A DNA stretch of 64,000 nt from an uncultured Sphingomonadaceae bacterium (GTDB lineage Bacteria; Pseudomonadota; Alphaproteobacteria; Sphingomonadales; Sphingomonadaceae), in contig CAMYJW010000005.1 in NCBI GenBank assembly GCA_947258815.1, positions 1 to 64,000 of the forward strand. Direction: 5' to 3'. The notes under the pieces were generated by a model, which was not told where the DNA came from, did no database searches, and was given only the letters and a program-made list of their open reading frames with translations. Shown in pieces: positions 7,325 through 15,207 of this stretch (positions are counted from its first letter, which is position 1; the number at the start of each line of letters is the position of its first letter). Made by a program: the position numbers and the translations under genes.

Positions 7325-8332
7325 TAGCAGGCCTTGGATGGAGGGCTTGTAGCGAGCTTTTGGCCGACCTTGCCCAAGCCTAACCCGCTCATACTTGTCA
7401 TACTCGCAAAGCTGAAATTGAATGTCGTGGAGTTCGAGTTGCGGCATGAACTCTGGCAGAGCTGCATGTGACTGCTCAAAGAGCTCAACCATTTCCTTCA
7501 GCAATTCTTCGTCTCTGACTGTTTGCTTGAGCGGTCGTTGATATATCCGATTTAGCCCGCGACGAGCTCCGGGCCCCGCTGGACACCAAGCATTCCGGTC
7601 GACTGCACAAGCTAGAACCGGGGTTTGTATGACATCCTGCAGGACTTCTTTCACCATGAACCCTGTGCCGCCGAAGCCCGGAAGTCCTCGCATCGCCATA
7701 GCGACCGCCTTCCAACTCTGCGTGGAAGACGCAATTCCCGCCAAACGGTCGCGGTCAGCCCATAGTGGGGTGAGGATCAGACGAGCCACTGCTTCAGCCT
7801 TCGGCCCGCGATGGCCAAGTGTCGGAATTATGTACGCGCCGGTAAAAACCTTCTCTCCATGTGAGGCCCGTTCCCTAGCCAGCTCGATACATGCCTCAGG
7901 TTGCCAATCGTCCTGCCAACCGAGCGCGCCAGCGAACTCGGTGGTTCCAAAGTACCGAAACACAGCGCAGTTGAAGATGATCTCTCCAGCTGGGCGATTT
8001 CCATGAGGACCTGTCCAATTGGTTCTCATCCAACGCGTTGTGCGGTCGTCCTCTCGCTTCACATTCGTGAATTTGTATTCGTTCAAGATAGGATCGTTGG
8101 ACCAGGGCCAAGGGTTACCCGCCTCTTTCGCCATTCGAAGCCGCTCCCTTCGAGTCATGAACTCAAAAAAGCCATCGACAGAGGATTGTCTCGTGGTTTG
8201 AGCGGTCGACCGTTCTTGCATCCAATCCGAATGCAGTAGGCTAGGCCGGTAGTCTAGACGGCAAAGAACCTCATCCCATGTGTGTGGCGCTGGCGGTCGC
8301 TTTCCCGTATTGAGTTTGGGAAATAACTTCAT
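7319..8332 (-). CDS. 5-hmdU DNA kinase helical-domain (thymine hypermodification) family protein
   Basis: A 337-aa protein whose residues 75-105 (WPWSNDPILNEYKFTNVKRE, then DDRTTRW) match the hallmark of the family first predicted as alpha-glutamyl/putrescinyl-thymine pyrophosphorylases and later shown in phages to be 5-hydroxymethyl-dU DNA kinases (HMUDK helical domain). Phage members help build hypermodified thymines. Further conserved-looking parts are FNCAVFRYFGTTEFAGALGW (about 118-137), GLPGFGGTGFMVKEVLQD (about 216-233, a DNA-glycosylase-like helix-hairpin-helix) and a C-terminal VELFEQ...HDIQFQLCEY. The P-loop kinase partner domain is not visible, so the protein may need a partner or may have lost catalysis. 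It is convergent with the dCTP-deaminase-fold gene. The family call is from motif recognition. Confidence 0.68.
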   Translation of the reverse strand: MKLFPKLNTGKRPPAPHTWDEVLCRLDYRPSLLHSDWMQERSTAQTTRQSSVDGFFEFMTRRERLRMAKEAGNPWPWSNDPILNEYKFTNVKREDDRTTRWMRTNWTGPHGNRPAGEIIFNCAVFRYFGTTEFAGALGWQDDWQPEACIELARERASHGEKVFTGAYIIPTLGHRGPKAEAVARLILTPLWADRDRLAGIASSTQSWKAVAMAMRGLPGFGGTGFMVKEVLQDVIQTPVLACAVDRNAWCPAGPGARRGLNRIYQRPLKQTVRDEELLKEMVELFEQSHAALPEFMPQLELHDIQFQLCEYDKYERVRLGQGRPKARYKPSIQGLLL

Positions 8333-8889
8333 GGATCATCACTCACGTCACACCGGTCTATGAGCCGTGCTTGGTGAATTTAGAGAGCACACCCTACCCC
8401 GCGAATTCGGGACGTACGTCACTCTAATTGTTGATAAAATCCGGTTTGGGCGGAATCAACTCTTCTACGGGTTGAGCGGGTTTGCGCTGATCCGCTGCCA
8501 ACTCATCAACGAGCAAGCCTCTGAAATAGAGATTGAAATTAGACAGAGCGCGCGAGTTGCTTGCGATCCGCACAATTCTCTCACCGTAAGCGGGACAGCC
8601 GCTATGGCCCAGACTGTAACTTCTAACTGAAACTATCGCCCAGAAGCTGCGGAGGCGGGGAAAAAGCGGTCACCTAGCGCTCCTTAGAACCGCATGTGCT
8701 GGGCAGGACCCGAAATTCCAAATAGTGCCAGTCTGAATTTATTCTTCAAACCTAGTGAGGTTGGGGAAGAAGCCATTTCAGGGAGCGCTAGCACTCCAGT
8801 CACCAGCCCGGGCAGGGAATTGCGTCGACCCCCCTTTTCCATACTCATTCCATACGGAGCGAGCGGCGCTTCTCTAAGTCATTGAAAAC
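8333..8889. other. Non-coding stretch between the island cargo and tRNA-Arg
   Basis: No convincing gene. The frame 8367-8630 (87 aa) has no family resemblance and overlaps the promoter side of the minus-strand gene at 7319-8332. The segment is the right-hand end of the island and directly borders the 3' end of the tRNA gene. No integrase and no second copy of the tRNA 3' end is seen in the window. Confidence 0.5.
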
Positions 8890-8966
<77 letters not shown>

Positions 8967-9166
8967 CGGTGCGCGCGAGCAGGTAGCAGAGCAGCGTGGT
9001 CCATACCAGTCCCATAATTGCGTCGGCCGTGTGAGCCAGCGTGTCCGCGGTCGAGATCTTTGTATTGCGCGTGCTTTCGCGCGCGGGCGGTTAGCGTTTT
9101 GGCAAGGCTGCACTGCTAAACGTGCGCCAGTTTCCATATTTCGACAGGCAACGGCGAAGCAGGCAC

Positions 9167-9559
9167 ATGAGCGGACGTTTTATTGGATCGGGCAGGCCCG
9201 AGTTCGGACAGGGCTCTGCCAGCGCGATGAGCATGAAGTGGTCGGCGTTGCACGATGCCGCTGGCGCGGTCGCAATGATTGCCGCGCTCGATCCGCCCCG
9301 GATGACTGCGGCGATCCGAAACTTCCCCGTTACCATGCGCGAGGCGGACAGCGGCCGCCTGAAACTTGCAGAACAGGGCATCGAAGACATATCCGCGATT
9401 ATGGAACCGGGCCTTTCGGCCTTGCTGGCAGCCCATGCGCGCGGCGCAGATTCGCGCCACGCAGCGCGCGCATTGTGGGACGAATTCGTGCGCGCGCGCG
9501 ATGCGGTTTTAAGCCTTGCACCGACCGAAGAAGAACGCGGCACGCTGCGCTTCGCCTGA
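9167..9559 (+). CDS. Uncharacterised helical protein upstream of mmcB
   Basis: ATG 9167 gives 130 aa; in-frame upstream codons have no suitable start context, and ATG 9227 (MSMKWSALHDAAG) is an alternative. The protein is rich in Ala, Arg and Glu and mostly helical. It has no signal peptide or membrane segment. I do not recognise the family. It ends 20 nt before the LexA box of mmcB and reads in the same direction, but the box suggests that mmcB has its own promoter. Confidence 0.6.
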   Translation: MSGRFIGSGRPEFGQGSASAMSMKWSALHDAAGAVAMIAALDPPRMTAAIRNFPVTMREADSGRLKLAEQGIEDISAIMEPGLSALLAAHARGADSRHAARALWDEFVRARDAVLSLAPTEEERGTLRFA

Positions 9560-9579
9560 CCGGGCCGAAACCCTTGTAT

Positions 9580-9594
9580 GTTCCGTGTATGTTC
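9580..9594 (+). promoter_or_regulatory. LexA (SOS) box upstream of mmcB
   Basis: The sequence GTTC-CGTGTAT-GTTC is an exact match to the alphaproteobacterial LexA operator GTTC-N7-GTTC. It lies 12 bp before the mmcB start codon, a position that would block transcription or early elongation. mmcB is a known LexA target in Caulobacter. Confidence 0.9.
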
Positions 9595-9606
9595 CTACAA
9601 TGAAGC

Positions 9607-10119
9607 ATGCCCCTTATCGAATCACCTTCTCCGAGCAAGCCTGACCTGCTGACCGCGCGCGATGTGGCGCGCGGAATCGGAAGGCTGTTCGCCCGCAATG
9701 ATATCTGGTGCCTTGCCGAGATGCCGCTTCGCTGCGGACGACGAGCGGACCTGATGGGGATTGACGCGAAAGGGCTGGTGGTGATCGTCGAGATCAAGGT
9801 GAGCCAGGCTGACCTGCTGGGCGATACGAAATGGCCGGATTATCTGGACTATTGCGATCGGTATTACTGGGGCCTTGCGCCAGCGCTTGATCGCGCGTGC
9901 CTGGATGGGCCCGCATTTTTGCCTGACAGATGCGGCGTGATCGTTGCCGATGGATATGATGCGGAAATCCTGCGCCCTGCTCCATTGCAGAAACTTGCTC
10001 CATCGCGGCGCAAGGTTGAAGTTGAAAGGCTTGCGCGCGCGTCGCTTCGGCGGCTGACGAACAGTGGCGATCCCGATACCGCGACGGCCATGGCGAACCC
10101 GGAAGACACTGCGAACTGA
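9607..10119 (+). CDS. mmcB: MmcB-family DNA repair protein
   Basis: A 170-aa member of the MmcB family (PF06319), linked in Caulobacter to survival of DNA damage such as mitomycin C. The fold is PD-(D/E)XK-like: CGRRADLMGID (D50) followed by VVIVEIKVS (E61-I-K63), then DYLDYCDRYYWGLAP. The C-terminal 30 residues are low complexity (DPDTATAMANPEDTAN). A perfect LexA box lies directly upstream, so expression should be SOS-inducible. No partner gene follows on the same strand. Confidence 0.9.
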   Translation: MPLIESPSPSKPDLLTARDVARGIGRLFARNDIWCLAEMPLRCGRRADLMGIDAKGLVVIVEIKVSQADLLGDTKWPDYLDYCDRYYWGLAPALDRACLDGPAFLPDRCGVIVADGYDAEILRPAPLQKLAPSRRKVEVERLARASLRRLTNSGDPDTATAMANPEDTAN

Positions 10120-10131
10120 GGGTTTGCGCCT

Positions 10132-10314
10132 TCAGCGTCGGTCGCGAACCTGCGCCTTACGGGCCTTCAGTTCGTCCAGAATTGCCAGTCTGGCTTGCGA
10201 TGAAAGCATCGCCCAATCCGTGATTTCCGCAAGGGTGCGGTGACACCCCCGGCACCATCCCGTTGCCTGATTGATCCGGCAGACTTTGTTACAGGGTGAA
10301 ACCGGTTCGCGCAT
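10132..10314 (-). CDS. DUF1289-family small Cys-rich protein
   Basis: From ATG 10314 the 60-aa product MREPVSPCNKVCRIN...GWCRGCHRTLAEITDW has the four-cysteine pattern (C-x3-C, C-x2-C) of DUF1289 proteins, which probably bind a metal. A longer frame to 10335 adds MMLCDRA but is less typical. It converges with mmcB (12-nt gap). Molecular role unknown. Confidence 0.85.
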   Translation of the reverse strand: MREPVSPCNKVCRINQATGWCRGCHRTLAEITDWAMLSSQARLAILDELKARKAQVRDRR

Positions 10315-10627
10315 AGCCCGATCGCAAAGCATCACAACGCCCGCCGCGCAAGATATTTGGACTCATGCGCAATTATCTTGCGTTTTGCTGCAATGCACAC
10401 TATGTCCCCGCCAAGCAATCGGCGCGCGGAATCTGTTCCGCCGCAATCCGAAGCAGCGTGAGGCCATTGGCATTTGCACTTCAGCATTTGCGCAAGGCCT
10501 GCCCGGATGGACGGTCGCTCACAGACCAAACGCTTCCTTTTTCACGCAGGGTCGCAATCGACGAACCCTTGCTTTGCGCGAGACGGCCTGCGCCGCTGCG
10601 CCACGCATATATTTTTGAAAGTTATTC
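10315..10627. other. Intergenic region upstream of the DEAD-box helicase, nothing identified
   Basis: This is a divergent intergenic region between the DUF1289 gene and the helicase. No clear promoter, operator or RNA motif was found. It probably holds the promoters of both genes and the leader of the helicase mRNA. Confidence 0.5.
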
Positions 10628-11986
10628 ATGTCATTCTTTTCTGACCTTGGCCTTGCCGAGCCCATTATCCGTGCGCTTGAATCCAAAGGCTATTCCGATC
10701 CAACACCAATTCAGCGCCAATCGATCCCGGCCCTTCTGGAAGGGCGCGATCTGTTGGGCATCGCGCAAACCGGCACCGGCAAGACGGCGGCATTTTCGCT
10801 GCCATCGCTGCACCGGCTGGCCGAAGACCCGGCTCCGCGCCATCCCGCATCCTGCCGCATGCTGGTGCTTTCGCCCACACGCGAACTTGCTGCCCAGATC
10901 GCGGACAACATGCGCGGCTATGCCAAATACCTGAACCTGTCGGTCCAGTGCATTTTTGGCGGCGTTCCTGCGGGCAAGCATGCGCGCGCGCTTTCGCGCG
11001 GCTGCGACGTGCTGGTGGCGACGCCTGGCCGCCTGCTTGACCTGATCGATCAGCGCGCGCTGACCTTGCGCAATGTCGAGATCTTCGTTCTGGACGAAGC
11101 TGACCAGATGATGGATCTGGGCTTTATCCAGCCGCTCAAGCGCATTGCAAACCTTTTGCCGAAAGGCCGCCAGAGCCTGTTTTTCTCTGCCACGATGCCC
11201 AAGGCTATTGCCGAACTGGGCCGCCAGTTCATCAACGATCCGGTGCGCGTGGAAGTTGCCCCGCAATCCACCACGGCTGAGCGTGTTGAACAGTTCGGCA
11301 CCTTCGTGAACCAGAACGAAAAGCAGGCGCTGCTGACCATCCGGCTGCGTGAGGGGCTGGCCGATGGCACGATTGAGCGCGCACTGGTCTTTTCACGCAC
11401 CAAACACGGTGCGGACCGCATTGTTCGTCATCTCAGCTCAGCGGGCGTTCCTGCCGCCGCGATTCACGGCAACAAGAGCCAGTCCCAGCGCACTGCCGCG
11501 CTCGGCAGTTTCCGCAAGGGCACGATGAAGGTTCTGGTGGCAACCGATATCGCGGCACGCGGCATTGACGTTTCTGGCGTCAGCCATGTGTTCAACTTCG
11601 ATATGCCCAACGTTTCCGAACAGTATGTCCACCGCATCGGCCGCACCGCGCGCGCCGGAGCGGACGGCATTGCGATCAGCTTCATTGCGCCTGACGAAAA
11701 GCCCTATCTGCGCGATATTGAGCGGCTGACCGGCGTGAAGCTCATGCGTTTGCCACTGCCGGAAGATTTCACCAAGCTGGCGGCAAGCCTCCCCGCGCCC
11801 AGCCGTAAGCCAAGAAACAACAATTCGGGCGGGCCAAACCGGCGCAACAACGGCCCCCGGCGCGACAAGGGCGGCGAACGCAACGGTGAGCGGCGTGATG
11901 AAAGCCAGCGCAAACGCAATTTCCGTTCGGGCGGCGGCAAGCCGAACGTCGGTGCACATCGCAACAAGGTTCGCAAAGCCAACTAA
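10628..11986 (+). CDS. DEAD-box ATP-dependent RNA helicase (RhlE-like)
   Basis: A 452-aa superfamily 2 RNA helicase. In order: Q motif (PTPIQRQSIPALLEGRD), Walker A AQTGTGKT (about 45-52), PTRELAAQ, TPGR, DEAD box VLDEADQM (about 154-161), SAT, and C-terminal ATDIAARGIDV and HRIGRTARAG. The tail from about 395 is basic and rich in Asn, Gly and Arg (RRNNGPRRDKGGERNGERR), typical of an RNA-binding extension. Such enzymes remodel rRNA precursors or mRNA, often in cold conditions. It starts at ATG 10628 and is monocistronic. Confidence 0.95.
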   Translation: MSFFSDLGLAEPIIRALESKGYSDPTPIQRQSIPALLEGRDLLGIAQTGTGKTAAFSLPSLHRLAEDPAPRHPASCRMLVLSPTRELAAQIADNMRGYAKYLNLSVQCIFGGVPAGKHARALSRGCDVLVATPGRLLDLIDQRALTLRNVEIFVLDEADQMMDLGFIQPLKRIANLLPKGRQSLFFSATMPKAIAELGRQFINDPVRVEVAPQSTTAERVEQFGTFVNQNEKQALLTIRLREGLADGTIERALVFSRTKHGADRIVRHLSSAGVPAAAIHGNKSQSQRTAALGSFRKGTMKVLVATDIAARGIDVSGVSHVFNFDMPNVSEQYVHRIGRTARAGADGIAISFIAPDEKPYLRDIERLTGVKLMRLPLPEDFTKLAASLPAPSRKPRNNNSGGPNRRNNGPRRDKGGERNGERRDESQRKRNFRSGGGKPNVGAHRNKVRKAN

Positions 11987-12075
11987 GGTGCGCACTCAGG
12001 CCGGGCATCCGCACAGTGGCGTCGCCCGGCCGATGCCGCACTGGACAATGTCTGCACCCGGTGCATAACGCGGCA

Positions 12076-12810
12076 ATGACCGGCACATTCGGACCAGCGC
12101 TGTGGGCCGCCATGCTCTCTGCAATCGCAATGACGGCAATCGTGGCGGTTCGTTATGTGCTGACGAGCGGTTTCTTTGCCTGGCTGTCCGTCCGCGTCCG
12201 CCCCGGCATCTATGACCGCCTCACGCCCCAGATCGGGCGGGAAGTCCGCTGGTCGCTTCTTTCGGCGGCGATATACGGAACGCCCGCCGGAATCATCGCA
12301 TGGGGCTGGCAACAGCACGGCTGGACACGGATCTATACCGATCCGCACGACTGGCCTTTGTGGTGGCTGCCGGTTTCGGTGCTGGTCTGCCTTGTGCTTC
12401 ACGACACCTGGTTTTACTGGACCCACCGCTGGATGCACCGGCCACGGCTGTTCGCACTGGCCCATGAGGTTCACCATGCCAGCAAGCCGCCCACCGCCTG
12501 GGCCGCGATGAGCTTTCATCCACTTGAAGCGTTGACCGGCGCCGTGGTCGTTCCTGCGCTGGTGCTGGTTATTCCACTCCACATCGCCGCCCTGGGGCTG
12601 GTGCTTGCCATCATGACGGTAATGGGCGTCACCAACCATATGGGGTGGGACATGTTCCCCCGCCGCCTCGTTCATTCGCGGATTGGCCAATGGCTGATAA
12701 CCGCGAGCCATCATCATCGTCATCATGAGCAGTATGCATGCAATTACGGCCTCTATTTCCGGTTCTGGGATCACCTGTGCAAAACCGACCGCGGACTGGC
12801 CGCGCACTGA
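12076..12810 (+). CDS. Sterol desaturase / fatty acid hydroxylase family membrane enzyme
   Basis: ATG 12076 (MTGTFGPALW) gives 244 aa; an upstream frame from 12016 lacks a good start. The di-iron histidine boxes of the fatty acid hydroxylase superfamily are present: HDTWFYWTHRWMH, HEVHH, and HHHRHHEQY near the C-terminus. About five hydrophobic segments place it in the inner membrane. Family members hydroxylate or desaturate fatty acids, sterols or carotenoids; the substrate cannot be told from sequence. The next gene overlaps its 3' end. Confidence 0.88.
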   Translation: MTGTFGPALWAAMLSAIAMTAIVAVRYVLTSGFFAWLSVRVRPGIYDRLTPQIGREVRWSLLSAAIYGTPAGIIAWGWQQHGWTRIYTDPHDWPLWWLPVSVLVCLVLHDTWFYWTHRWMHRPRLFALAHEVHHASKPPTAWAAMSFHPLEALTGAVVVPALVLVIPLHIAALGLVLAIMTVMGVTNHMGWDMFPRRLVHSRIGQWLITASHHHRHHEQYACNYGLYFRFWDHLCKTDRGLAAH

Positions 12811-13283
12811 TCTTCCTGATCGCGGGCCTTGCCGTTGTCGCGGTGCCGGGCACAGCGGCAGCGCCTGCCCCCGAGCCGGCCCCGGCGCGCACCCTTGCAA
12901 GTGCGGGCGTGGACGTGAGCGTCAGCGCAACCGTCACCGGCCTGCGCTCATCCAGAGGGCAGGTCATCGCCTGCCTCACGGCAAACGCCAAAGCATTTCC
13001 CAGGTGCGAAAACGATCCCCAGGCGCGGGGCCGGACCATTCCGGCCTCAGGGCCGCTGCGGATAGAGTTTGGCGAGGTTCCCGCAGGAAACTACGCAATT
13101 GCCCTGATTCACGATGAGAATGCCAATGGCCGGCTGGACAAGCGCCTGATGCTGCCGAACGAAGGGTTCGGGTTTTCCCGCAACGCGCCGGTGAAGTTTG
13201 GCCCGCCCCGCTTTGCGCGCGCCGCATTTGCGGTGAACACGCATACACCGCATCAGACGATCAGAATGCGCTATATCTTTTAG
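12777..13283 (+). CDS. DUF2141-family secreted protein
   Basis: Residues about 45-168 match DUF2141: VSVSATVTGLRSSRGQVIAC, then the typical IALIHDENANGRLDKRLMLP-NEGFGFSRN. GTG 12777 (MQNRPRTGRALIFLIAGL) gives a clean signal peptide ending near GTAAA and overlaps the hydroxylase by 34 nt. ATG 12738 would give 181 aa with a longer overlap. The product is probably periplasmic; function unknown. Its stop codon is followed directly by a copy of the dispersed repeat. Confidence 0.82.
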   Translation: MQNRPRTGRALIFLIAGLAVVAVPGTAAAPAPEPAPARTLASAGVDVSVSATVTGLRSSRGQVIACLTANAKAFPRCENDPQARGRTIPASGPLRIEFGEVPAGNYAIALIHDENANGRLDKRLMLPNEGFGFSRNAPVKFGPPRFARAAFAVNTHTPHQTIRMRYIF

Positions 13284-13284
13284 A

Positions 13285-13378
13285 GCGATTCCCGATCAAT
13301 CGGGATCGGAAGCCACGATAAGCCCGGGCGGTGCATGAGCGTTGCTTTTGCGTTCGCGTCAGCTTGAACGCAAAACGC
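13285..13378 (-). repeat. Dispersed gene-end repeat, copy 1 (inverted orientation)
   Basis: Reverse complement of a 94-bp element repeated at 55614-55707 (about 82 of 95 aligned positions identical). It has two internal palindromes: GCGTTC...GAACGC near one end and GATCCCGATTGATCGGGAATC near the other. It starts two bases after the stop codon of the DUF2141 gene. Confidence 0.85.
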
Positions 13379-13526
13379 CCTGGGCCGCGATATCTTCTCG
13401 GACTGCGGCCTTCGCGCGGGCTTGCCTGCAAACCGCGCGGCCCTGTGAAAACCGGAAATATCTTAATCATAAGTTTACCATGTTGCGCCACAAAGCTCCT
13501 GCAAAATGGGCAAGTGGGGACACCAC

Positions 13527-15074
13527 ATGGATAATATGCGCGGCCAGTTTTCGGATCAAAGCGAGCCGTTTGGCGACGCGATTGATCACGAATTCGAGGA
13601 CGAAACTGTTGGCGATCTCCCACCCGACGCGATCGGGCAGGACGAGCGCAGGATGCAGGTGCGCGCCTACAATTTCTGGGCGGGCATGCTGGAAGACCGC
13701 AACTTTCCTGCCATTGAAGATCTTGAGCCGGAAGACGTGGACGACTTCGGCCCTCACAGCGTCCTTCTTGATTTCACGTCCGGCATAGACGATCCGGCAA
13801 TTGCCTATCTTGGCGACAAGCTGGCCGGCGAATGCGGCACCGATGGCCCGATCGAACGTCTGAGCGATGTGCCCAGCCGATCGCTGCTTTCACGCATTAC
13901 CGATCACTACCTTCAGATCATCGCCAATCAGGCACCCATCGGATTCGAAGCCGAATTCGTGAACCAGCGCGGCCTGACCATCCTGTATCGCGGCATTCTG
14001 CTTCCCTATTCGAGCGACGACGACACCATCGATTTCATCTACGGCGTGATCAACTGGAAGGAAATGGCCGACCAGCAGACCACCGATGAACTGATGCTGC
14101 AGATCGATCAGGCGCTTGAACCGATGAACGAGAGCGTTCGCGAGGAAGCGCCGCACACCGATTGGGCAGATGGACCCGCAAACACGCCGGACATTCTTGA
14201 TCTTGGTGCAGAGCAAAGCGAAGCGATCGAACAGCAGGCATTCCCCGAGCCTGAATTTGGCCAGTCGGACGATGATACGTCGGATGACGGCACCGCGCAT
14301 GACGATATTCTGGATGACGGCGCTGATGACAGCGTTTCGAATCACGAAGCTTCGGATCGCACCGCCAGCCTGCTCGATATCAGCCCTGCCTCGCAATTTT
14401 CCGATCTGCCAGTTGCGCCCGAAGCGGAGCTGGAAACGGAAATGGAACCGGGGGCGACAACGGACGCCGCCATCGGTCTTGCAGACTGGCTTGCATCGGC
14501 GCGCGCACTGGCGGACGAAGCCAAAGTCAGCGAAGATCGCACGCGCAAGGCACTTTATGCCGCAATCGGCCGGGCCTATGATTTCTCGATAGCCGCAACG
14601 CAGGCCCCGGACGAATTCGGTCAGCTTGTTGAAGATGCAGGCCTTGTTATTCAGGATCGCGCGCCAATGACGCCGATCGTGAAGCTTGTGTTCGGTGCCG
14701 ATTATGACAAGACGCGTCTGACTGAATATGCCGCCGCCCTGACCCATGCACACCGCCATGATGTCAAAAGCGGGGAACTGGCCGAACTGCTTGGCGAGGC
14801 GCCGGGCGGCCTGAAAGGCATTGTCGCCGAAGAACGCAGACTGCGCCGCGAGGAGAGCGGCAAACCGTCCGCCGATCGCGACACTGTGCGCGAGACGCTG
14901 GCCCGCAAGCTGCGCAAGCTGGAAAGCCGCGCGTTGGCGGACCTTCCGGTTGAAGGCGGCGAATTTACGGTTCTGGTCGCACGGCGGCTTCCCGACGGGC
15001 AAGTCGTTCTGCTGGGTGAAATCGCCGACGATCTGCCGCTGATCGAGCGCGCGGCCAAACGCCTGCTGAAATAG
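13527..15074 (+). CDS. PAS_5-domain protein of unknown function
   Basis: ATG 13527 (MDNMRGQFSD) gives 515 aa; ATG 13506 is possible. Residues about 45-180 form a PAS_5 (PF07310-type) domain: RAYNFWAGMLEDRNFPAIED, GIDDPAIAYLGDKLA, and YRGILLPYSSDDDTIDFIYG. The middle (about 220-310) is very acidic and low complexity. The C-terminal part (about 320-510) is helical and rich in Glu, Arg and Ala. No output domain is recognised. PAS_5 proteins occur widely in alphaproteobacteria without an assigned ligand. Confidence 0.75.
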   Translation: MDNMRGQFSDQSEPFGDAIDHEFEDETVGDLPPDAIGQDERRMQVRAYNFWAGMLEDRNFPAIEDLEPEDVDDFGPHSVLLDFTSGIDDPAIAYLGDKLAGECGTDGPIERLSDVPSRSLLSRITDHYLQIIANQAPIGFEAEFVNQRGLTILYRGILLPYSSDDDTIDFIYGVINWKEMADQQTTDELMLQIDQALEPMNESVREEAPHTDWADGPANTPDILDLGAEQSEAIEQQAFPEPEFGQSDDDTSDDGTAHDDILDDGADDSVSNHEASDRTASLLDISPASQFSDLPVAPEAELETEMEPGATTDAAIGLADWLASARALADEAKVSEDRTRKALYAAIGRAYDFSIAATQAPDEFGQLVEDAGLVIQDRAPMTPIVKLVFGADYDKTRLTEYAAALTHAHRHDVKSGELAELLGEAPGGLKGIVAEERRLRREESGKPSADRDTVRETLARKLRKLESRALADLPVEGGEFTVLVARRLPDGQVVLLGEIADDLPLIERAAKRLLK

Positions 15075-15207
15075 CGCAACGGGCAAAACGCCGCTTTGCT
15101 TCGGCGACGATGAGACCTATCTGGGTATCATGGCCGCCGCTTGTTGCCCCGCATTGATCCATACCCGCTTCAGCGCCGGTTCAGGCCGTCTGAAGGTAAA
15201 GACGCAC

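Noticed and set aside
8367..8630. Possible 87-aa gene upstream of the HMUDK-like gene
   Set aside because: GTG start without a ribosome binding site, no recognisable family, and it covers the expected promoter of the divergent gene.
13890..15086. Minus-strand frame of 398 aa opposite the PAS_5 gene
   Set aside because: Shadow of the plus-strand gene, whose PAS_5 motifs are clear. No family resemblance and no start context.
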